Positions 35,218 through 43,648 of a stretch of 64,000 bases of DNA are shown here, piece by piece. The notes beneath the pieces were generated by a model, which ran no database searches, was not told where the DNA came from, and saw nothing but the letters and a program-made list of their open reading frames with translations. Origin of the DNA: Sporofaciens musculi (GTDB taxonomy: Bacteria > Bacillota > Clostridia > Lachnospirales > Lachnospiraceae); contig NZ_WUQX01000001.1 in NCBI RefSeq assembly GCF_009830285.1, forward strand, positions 124,001-188,000, given 5' to 3'. Every line of letters starts with the position of its first letter. Position 1 is the stretch's first letter. A program made the position numbers and the translations under genes.

Positions 35218-36821
35218 GTGGGAAACAGAAAAAGAAATCTGCAGCAAAGAAAAAGTCCGTGCCGTTGTCCGGGAAATTAAAAAGCATGATCCGGGAGAAA
35301 ATGACTTCCGTAGATGTGAAGCGTCTGGCAATGCTGAATATCCCCTATGTGATTGTGTTTTATCTGGTAGATAAATTAGCGTGGCTGTACCGCCACTGCA
35401 TAGGGGATTCCCTGGTAGAAAAAGCAATGATGCTGTTCTTAAATTTCCAACTGGCGTTTGAGAATCCGATTCCCAGTATTCACGGGGTTGATGTGCTGGC
35501 CGGAGTAGCCGGGGCTGTGGCAGTGAAGGCCATAGTATATCTGAAAGGCAAAAATGCAAAGAAATATCGGCAGGGAGTGGAATATGGATCTGCAAGATGG
35601 GGAACGCCGAAAGACATCGCCCCGTATATAGATCCGGTATTCGAGAATAACATCCTTTTAACGCAGACGGAACGCCTTACCATGAACAGCAGGCCGAAGC
35701 AGCCAAAGTATGCCAGGAACAAGAATGTAATCATTATCGGCGGCTCTGGTTCTGGCAAAACTCGGTTCTATGTAAAGCCGCAGCTCATGCAGATGACGCC
35801 GAATGTCAGCTACTGTGTCACTGATCCGAAAGGTACTATACTGGTCGAATGCGGGGAGATGCTAAGACGTGGCACACCGAAGATGAAAGACGGGAAAGAG
35901 GTACGGGATAAAAACGGGAAGGTGGTCTATGATCCGTATAAGATCAAGGTTTTAAATACCATCAATTTTAAAAAGAGTATGCACTACAATCCATTCCGGT
36001 ATATCCGTTCGGAAAAAGATATATTGAAGCTGGTGAACACGATTATTGCAAATACGAAGGGGGAAGGAGAAAAATCTTCCGAGGATTTCTGGACGAAGGC
36101 AGAGCGGCTTTTGTACTGTGCATTGATTGGCTACATCTATTATGAAGCACCGGAGGAAGAGCAGAATTTCTCTACACTGTTGGAGTTTATCAATGCTTCG
36201 GAGACAAGGGAGGATGACGAGGAATTTAAAAACGCTGTGGATGAACTGTTTGAGGAACTTGAACAGGAGAAGCCGGAACACTTTGCGGTACGGCAATATA
36301 AGAAATTTAAACTGGCGGCGGGCAAAACTTCGAAGTCGATCTTGATTAGCTGTGGAGCCAGATTAGCGCCATTTGACATCGCAGAACTGCGGGAACTGAC
36401 TTCTTATGATGAAATGGAACTGGATATGATTGGAGATCAGCGCACGGCAATGTTCATCATTATCTCCGATACGGATGATACCTTTAATTTCCTTGTGGCA
36501 ATCATGTATACCCAGCTCTTTAATTTACTGTGTGACCGGGCGGACGATGTGCATGGCGGCAGGCTTCCCTACCATGTAAGGCTGTTGCTGGACGAGTTCA
36601 GCAATATTGGGCAGATCCCAAAGTTTGACAAACTGATTGCAACCATACGGAGCCGGGAAATATCAGCATCTATTATATTGCAGTCGCAGAGCCAGTTGAA
36701 AACCATCTATAAAGATGCAGCCGAGACAATTTTAGGTAATTGCGACACCATGCTGTTCCTTGGCGGCAAGGAAGGCTCCACCTTAAAGGAGATTTCTGAA
36801 AATTTAGGGAAGGAGACGATA
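35214..36821 (+). CDS. VirD4/TraG-type coupling protein, exon 1
   Basis: The coupling protein brings the relaxase-DNA complex to the secretion channel. The spliced product is about 655 residues: 536 here and 119 in exon 2. Two N-terminal membrane segments (MLNIPYVIVFYLVDKLAWLY and VDVLAGVAGAVAVKAIVYL) precede the Walker A GGSGSGKTR near residue 176 and Walker B LLDEFSN near 458. The reading frame breaks after GKETI at 36821, where a group II intron begins. Exon 2 continues DLYNTSDTRG in register. Translation starts at a TTG inside the pcfB stop region. Confidence 0.92.
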
Positions 36822-37452
36822 GTGCGCCCGTTAGGGTGTATGCCATAAACCGCCTTTAGCAAGCGGTAGACAAAGATATCAAAGAAAGGACGGTGAAAAT
36901 TTATAGTCTATCATTCCACGACTTATCCGTGAGGGGAAACCCTCTGGGGAGTGTAGCATGTCGTTGTTATAGCCGCCACTATTAACGCTATAACTGGCAT
37001 AAAACGGCGCAATCTTCTAACCGCTGTTTTATGTGGGGATGAAAATCCGTGTATGAGGATGAAAGCTAAACTGCTTGATTGGTAGCCGGAGCCTGGGAGT
37101 ATCTGGCCTACGTGCGAAAGAAGATGAAACGCACGGTGCTTTGGCGTCTGTCGCTCAATCGTCGGCAGACGTGCGATATCCAAAGCAGGGCAAGCCTTAG
37201 ATTAGGTTGAACGGCGAACGCCACATATCTACAAAGATTACCGACAACACGGAACGCTAAGTATGGCATACGCTACCGGGGATGACCTAAACCCGCCCAT
37301 ATGCGGGCATGGTTACACAGCTCCCATAGTAGCCCGTGGACTCTGGATTTACAGGGATAGCCGTAAAAACGGAAGCGGGAGAGCCGCCCACATGACGAAG
37401 GGGAGCAGTATGCTTTTAATACAGAGAAAGAAAGGAAGGTGCGTGAGGCATC

Positions 37453-39279
37453 ATGAGAAATCCAACTGATGTATTGAATAGCCTAAACAAACAGTCTAAA
37501 GATTTATCGTATAGGTTCCAAAGGCTCTACCGGAACCTGTACAACCCGGAGTTTTACCTTTTGGCATATAGAAATATCTACGCCAATGAGGGAAGCATGA
37601 CGCCGGGTGTGGATGGTGAAACACTGGACGGAATGAGCAGTCCGAGAATAGAGCGTATCATCAGCGCATTAAAAGACCGTTCTTACCGCCCAAAACCTGC
37701 ACGGCGTACATATATTGCAAAGAAAAACAGCAGTAAGAAGCGTCCGCTTGGGATTCCTTCCGGGGATGACAAGCTGGTGCAGGAAGTAGTCCGAATGATA
37801 TTGGAAAGCATTTATGAGCCAACCTTCTCCGACTATTCCCACGGATTCCGCCCGAAAAGGAGCTGCCATACAGCCCTCGAACAGATACAGCGGACATTTG
37901 CGGGGGCAAACTGGTTTGTGGAAGGTGACATTCAGGCATGTTTTGACAGCTTCGACCACCATGTTATCATTGATATTCTGCGCAGGCGCATTGATGACGA
38001 AGCTTTTATCTCATTGATGTGGAAATTTCTGAAAGCCGGATATATGGAACAATGGCAGTACAACAGGACTTACTGCGGCACTCCGCAGGGTTCCGGTATC
38101 AGTCCCATATTGGCAAATATTTACCTGCATGAATTGGATATGTATGTGGAGGAATACAAAGAAGGCTTTATAAAAGGGAACCGGGTAAACCGTAAAGTGA
38201 ACCCGGAATACGCCAGACGGAACCGTGAAGTGCAGAAGTTCATGCGCCAGAACAGGGAAGTATGGGATACGCTTACCGAAGCCGAAAAGAAAGAACGTGC
38301 CGGGGAATTACGCAGACTGCGGGAGAAACAGAGGGAAATCCCGTCTAAGCAGTTCAGGGATGAAACCTATAAAAACCTGCAATACGTCCGTTATGCGGAT
38401 GACTTTATCATAAGCATTATCGGGAGCAAAAGGGATGCGGAAGAATTAAAAGCAGACCTTGCTGTATTCCTCAAAGAAAAATTAAACCTTACGCTGTCAG
38501 TGGAGAAAACCAAAATCACCTATGCTACTGACCGGGCGAGATTCCTCGGCTATGATATCTCTATTTCAAAGAGCCGGGAAATCACAAAACGCCAAGGCAG
38601 GAAAGTGAAGGGGTACAGCGGCGCAGTAAAGTTATACATGCCGCATGAAAAATGGGAATCAAAACTGTTGGAGTATGGCGCAATCCGTATCAAGAAGGAC
38701 AAAGTTACACAAAAAGAGCATTGGAAAGCCATTCACAGACCACAGCTCATTAACCGTAAGGATATCGAAATCCTGTCAAAGTACAACTCTGAAATCAGAG
38801 GTTTGTACAACTATTACTCACTGGCATGTAATGTATGCGCAATGAGCAAGTATGCGAGTTTAATGCATTATAGTATGTTGAAAACATTCGCAAATAAATA
38901 CCGCACAAAGACCAGAAAAATCAAAAAGAGATATTTCAGAAATGGACGGTTTACAGTCATTTATAAGACAAAAGGCGGTATGAAGGAGAGCGTATTTTAC
39001 AGAGGGCCTTTTATCCGCAAGGACAAGCCTAATGTGCCGCAGGCAGATATCCTGCCCGCCTATAAGCGGTATGATAAACCGAACCGCATAGCGGCAAAAC
39101 TGCGCTCCAAAACCTGTGAACTCTGCGGACAGTACACAAATGACGTGGAGATTCATCAGGTGAAACGGCTGAAAAGCCTTAGCGGTAAATATGAGTGGGA
39201 AAAAGTTATGTTAAAGAACCATAGGAAAACGCTGGCAGTATGCCCGGCGTGCCACCGTGAGATACACGGAAAAGACTGA
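37453..39279 (+). CDS. ltrA: Group II intron RT/maturase with HNH endonuclease (LtrA-like)
   Basis: The 608-residue protein splices its intron and copies it into DNA. Visible parts are RT-0/1 (GVDGETLDGMSS), the fingers motif KKRPLGIPSGDDKLVQEVV, the RT catalytic QYVRYADDFIISI, a maturase (domain X) region with SEIRGLYNYYSLACN, and a C-terminal HNH module CELCGQ...VCPACHREIHG. Full length with no frame break, so the intron should still be mobile. GAAAGGAAGGTG precedes the ATG. The ORF lies in intron domain IV. Confidence 0.95.
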   Translation: MRNPTDVLNSLNKQSKDLSYRFQRLYRNLYNPEFYLLAYRNIYANEGSMTPGVDGETLDGMSSPRIERIISALKDRSYRPKPARRTYIAKKNSSKKRPLGIPSGDDKLVQEVVRMILESIYEPTFSDYSHGFRPKRSCHTALEQIQRTFAGANWFVEGDIQACFDSFDHHVIIDILRRRIDDEAFISLMWKFLKAGYMEQWQYNRTYCGTPQGSGISPILANIYLHELDMYVEEYKEGFIKGNRVNRKVNPEYARRNREVQKFMRQNREVWDTLTEAEKKERAGELRRLREKQREIPSKQFRDETYKNLQYVRYADDFIISIIGSKRDAEELKADLAVFLKEKLNLTLSVEKTKITYATDRARFLGYDISISKSREITKRQGRKVKGYSGAVKLYMPHEKWESKLLEYGAIRIKKDKVTQKEHWKAIHRPQLINRKDIEILSKYNSEIRGLYNYYSLACNVCAMSKYASLMHYSMLKTFANKYRTKTRKIKKRYFRNGRFTVIYKTKGGMKESVFYRGPFIRKDKPNVPQADILPAYKRYDKPNRIAAKLRSKTCELCGQYTNDVEIHQVKRLKSLSGKYEWEKVMLKNHRKTLAVCPACHREIHGKD

Positions 39280-39303
39280 TTTTGTTAGTTGATGGCATAT
39301 GGA

Positions 39304-39337
39304 GAGCCGTGTGCATCGAGAGGTGCCCGCACGGTTC
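39304..39337 (+). ncRNA. Group II intron domain V
   Basis: A 34-nt hairpin starting GAGCCGTGTGC and ending GCACGGTTC, with a GAGA tetraloop region, matches the catalytic domain V length and AGC triad-type base. Domain VI follows at 39338-39369. Confidence 0.92.
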
Positions 39338-39369
39338 GGGAGGGAGCGTCCACGAGGCGCTTACCTCAT

Positions 39370-39729
39370 GACCTTTACAACACCTCGGATACCCGTGGGC
39401 AGAGCCGTTCTTACGGGCTGAATTACCAGAAAACCGGGAAAGAATTAATGAGCCGGGATGAGCTTGCTGTCATGGATGGGAATAAGTGTATCCTGCAGCT
39501 TCGTGGTGTGCGCCCGTTCCTGAGTGACAAGTTTGATATTACCAGGCATAAGCGGTACAAGCAATTATCAGATTATGACAAAAAGAATGCCTTTGATGTG
39601 GAGGCGTATATGAAGCACCAGTTGAAAATCAGGATGAAGGAGGAATTTGATCTATATGAGGTAGACGGAAGTGAGGAAACTGCAGAGGGAATGCCGGAGC
39701 CAGCGGACGGGGAGTGGCAGGGAGCATAG
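39370..39729 (+). CDS. VirD4/TraG-type coupling protein, exon 2
   Basis: The C-terminal 119 residues begin DLYNTSDTRGQSRSYGLNYQ and continue through KELMSRDELAVMDGNKCILQ, the conserved end of the coupling-protein ATPase domain with the final arginine motif. Without splicing the message reads into the intron and stops after GCMP. The last 30 residues are acidic (VDGSEETAEGMPEPADGE). It precedes a cluster of four palindromes. Confidence 0.92.
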   Translation, partial: DLYNTSDTRGQSRSYGLNYQKTGKELMSRDELAVMDGNKCILQLRGVRPFLSDKFDITRHKRYKQLSDYDKKNAFDVEAYMKHQLKIRMKEEFDLYEVDGSEETAEGMPEPADGEWQGA

Positions 39730-39767
39730 ACAGGGAAACTATTCTTTTTGCTGTATGTCAGGCTGGG

Positions 39768-39792
39768 ACTTTGCGACACGATGTCGCAAAGT
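39768..39792. promoter_or_regulatory. 25-nt palindrome, copy 4 (cluster site a)
   Basis: Arms ACTTTGCGACAC and ATGTCGCAAAGT around a central G. First of four sites in 207 bases, starting 38 bases after the coupling-protein stop. Confidence 0.8.
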
Positions 39793-39835
39793 GGGTTCTA
39801 TGCAGAAATATTCGTTTGAAACTTGGCAGGAGGAA

Positions 39836-39860
39836 AGTTTACGACACGGTGTCGCAAAGT
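39836..39860. promoter_or_regulatory. 25-nt palindrome, copy 5 (cluster site b)
   Basis: Arms AGTTTACGACAC and GTGTCGCAAAGT around a central G. Its centre is 68 bases from that of site a. The bases between sites also repeat loosely (TTCTATGCAGAAAT / TTCCATACAGAAAT), so the cluster arose by unit duplication. Confidence 0.8.
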
Positions 39861-39903
39861 ATGTTCCATACAGAAATGTAGTTTTGAGAACTGTCAGGCA
39901 AGA

Positions 39904-39928
39904 ACTTTACGACATGATATCGCAAAGT
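39904..39928. promoter_or_regulatory. 25-nt palindrome, copy 6 (cluster site c)
   Basis: Arms ACTTTACGACAT and ATATCGCAAAGT around a central G; the centre is again 68 bases from site b. Confidence 0.78.
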
Positions 39929-39949
39929 GGATTTTATGCAGCACAAAAA

Positions 39950-39974
39950 AGTTTGCGACATCGTGTCGTAAAGT
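39950..39974. promoter_or_regulatory. 25-nt palindrome, copy 7 (cluster site d)
   Basis: Arms AGTTTGCGACAT and GTGTCGTAAAGT around a central C; the centre is 46 bases from site c. It closes the cluster. Confidence 0.78.
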
Positions 39975-40136
39975 CAGAAAGGGGGGATAATGATTTATAT
40001 TTTTAAGGCAGTGCAACAGGGACATATCCTGCCGCCAATCCGGGCAAAGCCCATGGCGGAAAGAAAACAGCCCATTGCACAAAGAAAATCATACAAAAAT
40101 AAAAAAGAAAGGATAAACCAAATTGGAAAGGGCGGG

Positions 40137-40162
40137 CCGTCAGTAGATACTGGCGGTTTTTT
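40137..40162 (+). terminator. Terminator upstream of maff2
   Basis: CCGTCAGT (40137-40144) pairs with ACTGGCGG (40149-40156) around AGAT, followed by TTTTTT. It would end the pcfB-coupling-protein transcript before maff2, or serve as an attenuator for the downstream transfer genes. Confidence 0.72.
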
Positions 40163-40216
40163 GTTTGTGCAGGATAAAGAATTTATCCATTTCTGGTTTT
40201 GGTTTCAGGACAAAAT

Positions 40217-40375
40217 ATGGCATTTTTTACATCAGCAATCGGAATCTTAAAAACATTGGTCGTGGCTATCGGGGCCGGACTTGCAGTATGGGGCGTGATC
40301 AACCTTCTGGAAGGTTATGGAAACGACAACCCTGGCGCAAAATCACAGGGAATTAAGCAGGTCACGGCGAATTAG
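40217..40375 (+). pseudogene. maff2: Maff2-family membrane protein, 5' part, interrupted
   Basis: Maff2 is a small membrane protein of Tn1549- and Tn5252-like conjugation systems. From ATG 40217 the sequence reads MAFFTSAIGILKTLVVAIGA, then GLAVWGVINLLEGYG and NDNPGAKSQGIKQ, and diverges at 40360 into VTAN and a stop. The missing end (MAGGGVVLIGTQLIPLLGNL) is found at 52,442-52,510. The inner mobile element therefore sits exactly between Gln and Leu/Met of GIKQ-LMAGGG. Confidence 0.9.
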
Positions 40376-40440
40376 AGGTAATCAAAAGAGGAAAGGAAAA
40401 GCACAATCCAGACGGAACCGGCGGTACAGTCAAGAAATAT

Positions 40441-40469
40441 TTGTGAGTTAGCAAGAATCCTGATATAAT
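40441..40469 (+). promoter_or_regulatory. Promoter near the left end of the inner element
   Basis: TTGTGA (40441-40446) and TATAAT (40464-40469) are separated by exactly 17 bases, about 40 bases before the HTH gene start. It should drive the HTH-tnpV unit. Confidence 0.7.
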
Positions 40470-40510
40470 GGGTATAAGCGCCCATCCGGGGCAGAAAGGC
40501 AGGGAGAAAA

Positions 40511-40783
40511 ATGCACATTAGCTACAAACCGCTCTGGCACACACTGATAGAGCGAAACATGAGGAAAGAGGATTTAAGGCTTGCCGCTGGCCTGACCACA
40601 AATATGATAGCCAACATGGGCAAAGAAGGGAAACACATCAGCATGGACACGCTGGCACGAATCTGCGAAACGCTGGATTGTGGCATTATGGACGTGATTG
40701 AACTGGCCAGTGACGAGCCTTCCACCACAGGAGGGAACGACAATGGAAAAACTGAAAGAAAGAATCACAGAGAACGGCATTGA
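40511..40783 (+). CDS. XRE-family regulator of the inner element
   Basis: The 90-residue product has a YozG-type HTH: WHTLIERNMRKEDLRLAAGL, TTNMIANMGKEGKHISMDTL and ARICETLDCGIMDVIEL. GGGAG precedes the ATG. The last 20 residues overlap the start of tnpV and are unconserved in look. It likely controls excision or transfer genes of the element. Confidence 0.85.
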   Translation: MHISYKPLWHTLIERNMRKEDLRLAAGLTTNMIANMGKEGKHISMDTLARICETLDCGIMDVIELASDEPSTTGGNDNGKTERKNHRERH

Positions 40784-41122
40784 TTATATTCTGGTAGGCG
40801 ACTACTATATCCCGGACTTGAAGCTGCCAGAGGAGAACCGCCCCATCGGACGCTATGGGCGGCTGCACGGGAATATCTCAAACAGGAACACCCGGCACGG
40901 TACAGCTCCCTTATCCTTACAGGGAAATTGTGGACATACCTTGCCGACCTGAACGAGCAGGCAGAGGAACGGCTTGACCTTATTATAGAGCAGATGAAAG
41001 CCGCCGAGGAAGTGACCGAGGAACTAAAAGCCCGGAACCAGCTTGAATGGGTAGGACGGATGAACAATATCCGAAGCCGGGCGGAGGAAATCATAAATAG
41101 TGAACTTATCTATACCATGTAA
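40743..41122 (+). pseudogene. tnpV: TnpV-like transposon protein, frameshifted
   Basis: TnpV-type proteins are short accessory proteins of Tn4451-like elements with unknown role. The first frame reads MEKLKERITENGIDYILVGD through RPIGRYGRLH and then loses family character at about 40870. The expected continuation (EYLKQEHPARYSSLILTGKL, TYLADLNEQAEERLDLIIEQ) lies in another frame and ends at 41122. One missing C at CACGGG (for CACCGGG) explains the shift. It is either a recent pseudogene or a sequence error. Confidence 0.75.
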
Positions 41123-41186
41123 TCAGGGTATAAAATGGCCAGCCAGAATATAAATGGCTGGTCATTTTAAGTTGAAAGCACCATTC

Positions 41187-41366
41187 CTATTCGGTCTGCC
41201 CGGTTTCAATCTCCCCATGTTCTCTTTCAATCTGTTCCAAATGCTGCATCAGCACATATTCAATGTAATTCGTCATTGAGCGATGTTCTTTGGTTGCCAG
41301 AAATCCAATTTTATCAAATACTTCGTCTGATAGACGCAAGGTAAATACACGCTTGTTGGTTGCCAT
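41187..41366 (-). CDS. Ribbon-helix-helix regulator, copy 1
   Basis: The 59-residue product starts at ATG 41366 behind GGAGGGGAG. It reads MATNKRVFTLRLSDEVFDKI, then GFLATKEHRSMTNYIEYVLM, a CopG/Arc-type RHH with the beta strand KRVFTLRL. A near-identical gene lies 300 bases upstream on the same strand. A palindrome 62 bases upstream of the start is probably its operator. Confidence 0.85.
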   Translation of the reverse strand: MATNKRVFTLRLSDEVFDKIGFLATKEHRSMTNYIEYVLMQHLEQIEREHGEIETGQTE

Positions 41367-41427
41367 ATTTCTCCCCTCCATTCCGGGTATGAATTTATGG
41401 TAGCCCAAATCAGAAAAAAATATATAC

Positions 41428-41448
41428 GTTCACAAGACAGTCAAGTGA
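41428..41448. promoter_or_regulatory. Probable operator of RHH copy 1
   Basis: GTTCACAAGACAGTCAAGTGA matches, with several changes, the palindrome at 41728 and lies at the same distance (62 bases) from its gene. Confidence 0.5.
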
Positions 41449-41483
41449 TAGCATTTTATATCTAAAGACAGGAAACGCCATAA

Positions 41484-41666
41484 TCAATCTTTAGTTTGGT
41501 CAGTTATAATTATGCCATGTTCCTTCTCTACTTTTTCCAAGTGCTGGATTAACACATATTCAATATAGTTGGTCAATGAGCGATGTTCACTTGTAGCCAA
41601 AATACCGATTTTATCAAACACTTCGTCTGACAGACGCAAAGTGAATACTTTCTTATTGGTTGCCAT
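41484..41666 (-). CDS. Ribbon-helix-helix regulator, copy 2
   Basis: The 60-residue product starts at ATG 41666 behind GGAGGGCAG and reads MATNKKVFTLRLSDEVFDKI, GILATSEHRSLTNYIEYVLI. It is clearly a tandem duplicate of copy 1, including upstream sequence. Both carry the RHH needed for operator binding as dimers; their partner genes are unknown, although the divergent membrane protein at 41818 is a candidate target. Confidence 0.85.
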   Translation of the reverse strand: MATNKKVFTLRLSDEVFDKIGILATSEHRSLTNYIEYVLIQHLEKVEKEHGIIITDQTKD

Positions 41667-41727
41667 ATCCCTGCCCTCCATTTTGGGTATGTATAAATGG
41701 TAATCGAATTTCGGCAAATAATATACA

Positions 41728-41748
41728 GTCACTTGACAGGTAAGTGAC
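41728..41748. promoter_or_regulatory. Palindromic operator between RHH copy 2 and the membrane protein
   Basis: GTCACTT (7 bases) and AAGTGAC flank GACAGGT: a perfect inverted repeat of 7+7. It lies 62 bases upstream of RHH copy 2 and 70 bases upstream of the divergent gene at 41818. Confidence 0.6.
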
Positions 41749-41817
41749 ATCACTTTATAGTATAAGAGTGGTCAATCAACTAAAAATGTATATAAGTTTA
41801 AAGCGGAGGAATGGAAT

Positions 41818-42639
41818 GTGAAAGGTTTATGGCAAAAAGTGAAAGAAATGTGGTGGTATTTCTGGGAAGTGGACGAAAACGACAGCACAGAAGAAAGGCT
41901 AAGCTCATTTGATAAGCGGTGGCTCCTGTACTGGAATTTCATGACCTGTATGGGAGTGCTAATACTTTTCATGATAGTAATAGGAATCAATAATATCCGT
42001 GTAACCCGTCAGAACGGAAAAGACGTAGAGGAAGCCATAAGCATGATTGCAACCTATATGGCATCCGCCACAAAGGACGAATATGACAAGATTGCCCAGA
42101 CTATCCGGCATGATTTGGTATTCAGTGAATACGGCGAGGACATAGAGAATTTTATCCAGTATATCCCCAACACCGCCGAAACCTGCCGTATCTGCATGGA
42201 AAGCTACCCGGCTCAGGCAGTCCTTGTCTGTGCCAATACAGGACAGTTCTATTCCTTAGATTTGTACGATATAGGAGAAAGCCCGGACAACAGCAGCCGA
42301 GGGGGAACCATCATGAATTTTGGTTATGATGAAGTCAGCCAGACCAGCGTCCATATCACCAAAAGCCCCGACCAAAAGACAGGATATGCGGAGATAGACC
42401 GTGGACGTGGCATTGTCAGCGTCCATAGGATGAAGGCACTGTTTTGTGACGATTGTATCTGGGATATACTGAACACAGTTGAACACCAGTTGATAGAAGA
42501 ATTTTTCATTTTCGACACAGAGAAAAGGACATTCTCTCCGATAGACGATAGTACGACATTACAGATAGGCGATTACCATCTGGATATTGAATATAAGGAC
42601 AGTGACTACAGAATTGACATCAACTATACCAGTGAATAA
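41818..42639 (+). CDS. Single-pass membrane protein of unknown function
   Basis: The 273-residue product starts at GTG 41818 behind GGAGGAA. After an aromatic N-terminus (KVKEMWWYFWEVDEND) comes one membrane helix (WNFMTCMGVLILFMIVIGIN, near residues 41-60). The outside or inside domain has paired cysteines (CRICMESYPAQAVLVC, CDDCIWDILN). I do not recognise the family. It is divergent from the RHH genes and may be cargo of the inner element. Confidence 0.65.
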   Translation: MKGLWQKVKEMWWYFWEVDENDSTEERLSSFDKRWLLYWNFMTCMGVLILFMIVIGINNIRVTRQNGKDVEEAISMIATYMASATKDEYDKIAQTIRHDLVFSEYGEDIENFIQYIPNTAETCRICMESYPAQAVLVCANTGQFYSLDLYDIGESPDNSSRGGTIMNFGYDEVSQTSVHITKSPDQKTGYAEIDRGRGIVSVHRMKALFCDDCIWDILNTVEHQLIEEFFIFDTEKRTFSPIDDSTTLQIGDYHLDIEYKDSDYRIDINYTSE

Positions 42640-42686
42640 GAAGCTGCCGTTGCAGGAACCGCTAAATTTCCTGTAACGGCATTTCC

Positions 42687-43495
42687 TTATCTCCGCTTCA
42701 TCCTGCTCAACGGGGAATCCTTATATGCCGGAGTTTTCTTCATAACATTCTTCAAAACCGTGCGCTCCTGCTCCGACAGCTTCTCATACCGGATTTGTAG
42801 CTGCGTACACATCAGGGCAGTGAACACATCCAGATAGGAACCCGGCACGGCCAGCGCCTTCTTTGCGTCCCTGATTAGCTTCATGCCATTGGAGCCGTCC
42901 GGCGCACTGTCCGTATCATTCTTGTGCGCTTCCCTTATGGCATGGAGGATAGTGTCCCAAGTCCGGTGCGTGACCTGACAGAAATAATCTTCTTCCTGTA
43001 CCTGCATGGTTTCCAACGCCTTTAACGCAGCATCTTCCTCCACCGGCTGATATTGGGAAAGGACTTGCCCCCGCAGGACTTCCAGAAGGCTGTTGAAGTT
43101 TTGGAAGTGGGCGGTTGCCACACCATCTACATAAATTTCCGTGTCTGTTATCAGGGTAACAAAATCCTCATGTGTGGCAATCTCACACAGCAGCCGGTTG
43201 TTGATACGCCCGCTTTTCAACAACTCCACCATGCTGTCACTCAAATGCAGCTCCGTAAGTTCCATGCCCGGATGGTTCCGGTTCTCTGTCAGGCAGAGCA
43301 GGTAATCCGTTGACACACCGTAAAACTTTGCCAGCTCCACAAGGTTTTGTGGCTGATTTCCTTGAGTTCGTCATTCTCATAGCTTCCCAAGGCTGATTTG
43401 GAAATCTTTGTAGCCGCCGCCAGTTCCTCTAATTTTAAATGCCGCTCCGTCCTTAAATCCTTTAACCGCTCCTGAATCGTTATCCCCTGTTTCAT
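42687..43495 (-). pseudogene. XRE-family regulator with C-terminal domain, frameshifted
   Basis: From ATG 43495 the first frame encodes MKQGITIQERLKDLRTERHL, then KLEELAAATKISKSALGSYE, an HTH. The expected helix (VELAKFYGVSTDYLLCLTEN) and 190-residue C-terminal domain follow in another frame, ending at 42687 (DSPLSRMKRR). One missing C in AAAACCTTGTGG would restore AAA ACC CTT GTG GAG. Regulators of this type are frequent in Lachnospiraceae mobilizable elements. It is a pseudogene or a sequence error. Confidence 0.78.
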
Positions 43496-43587
43496 GGCTT
43501 CCTGCTCCTTCCCTGCGGCCAGCTTTTGCCGCCATCCCCATTGTACCACATATCCATGCCGGGCGCATTTCCCTTTGTGATTCTTTT

Positions 43588-43610
43588 CAAAGGCGCAAAA
43601 TGCGCTTTTG
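43588..43610. promoter_or_regulatory. 23-nt palindrome A upstream of the split HTH gene
   Basis: CAAAGGCGC and GCGCTTTTG-like arms surround AAAAT; the core GCGCAAAATGCGC is nearly symmetrical. Located about 95 bases upstream of the HTH start on the minus strand. Confidence 0.55.
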
Positions 43611-43625
43611 ATTTGCCCGGATTTT

Positions 43626-43648
43626 CAGAAGTGCAAAATGCACATCTG
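43626..43648. promoter_or_regulatory. 23-nt palindrome B upstream of the split HTH gene
   Basis: CAGAAGTGCA and TGCACATCTG flank AAA. Same architecture as palindrome A with a centre-to-centre distance of 38 bases, suggesting tandem operator sites for a dimeric regulator. Confidence 0.55.

Larger units (their letters stand above)
36822..39369 (+). mobile_element. Group II intron in the coupling-protein gene
   Basis: The 2,548-bp intron begins GTGCGCCCGTTAGGGTG, close to the start of lactococcal Ll.LtrB (GTGCGCCC...AGGGTG), and ends in CTCAT (AY rule). Domain V is present at 39304-39337 and a bulged A lies seven bases from the 3' end (39363). A loop at 37151-37163 contains ATCGTC, complementary to GACGAT at 36815-36820, a probable EBS1-IBS1 pair offset by one base. 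It encodes its own RT/maturase on the sense strand. Exact exon joining restores the coupling-protein frame. Confidence 0.95.

Noticed and set aside
37263..37469. Separate small gene inside the intron before the RT
   Set aside because: It lies in the structured intron domains and lacks a ribosome site and any recognisable motif.
39990..40250. 86-codon plus-strand ORF before maff2
   Set aside because: It spans a terminator hairpin and the maff2 start and has low-complexity content; no start signal.
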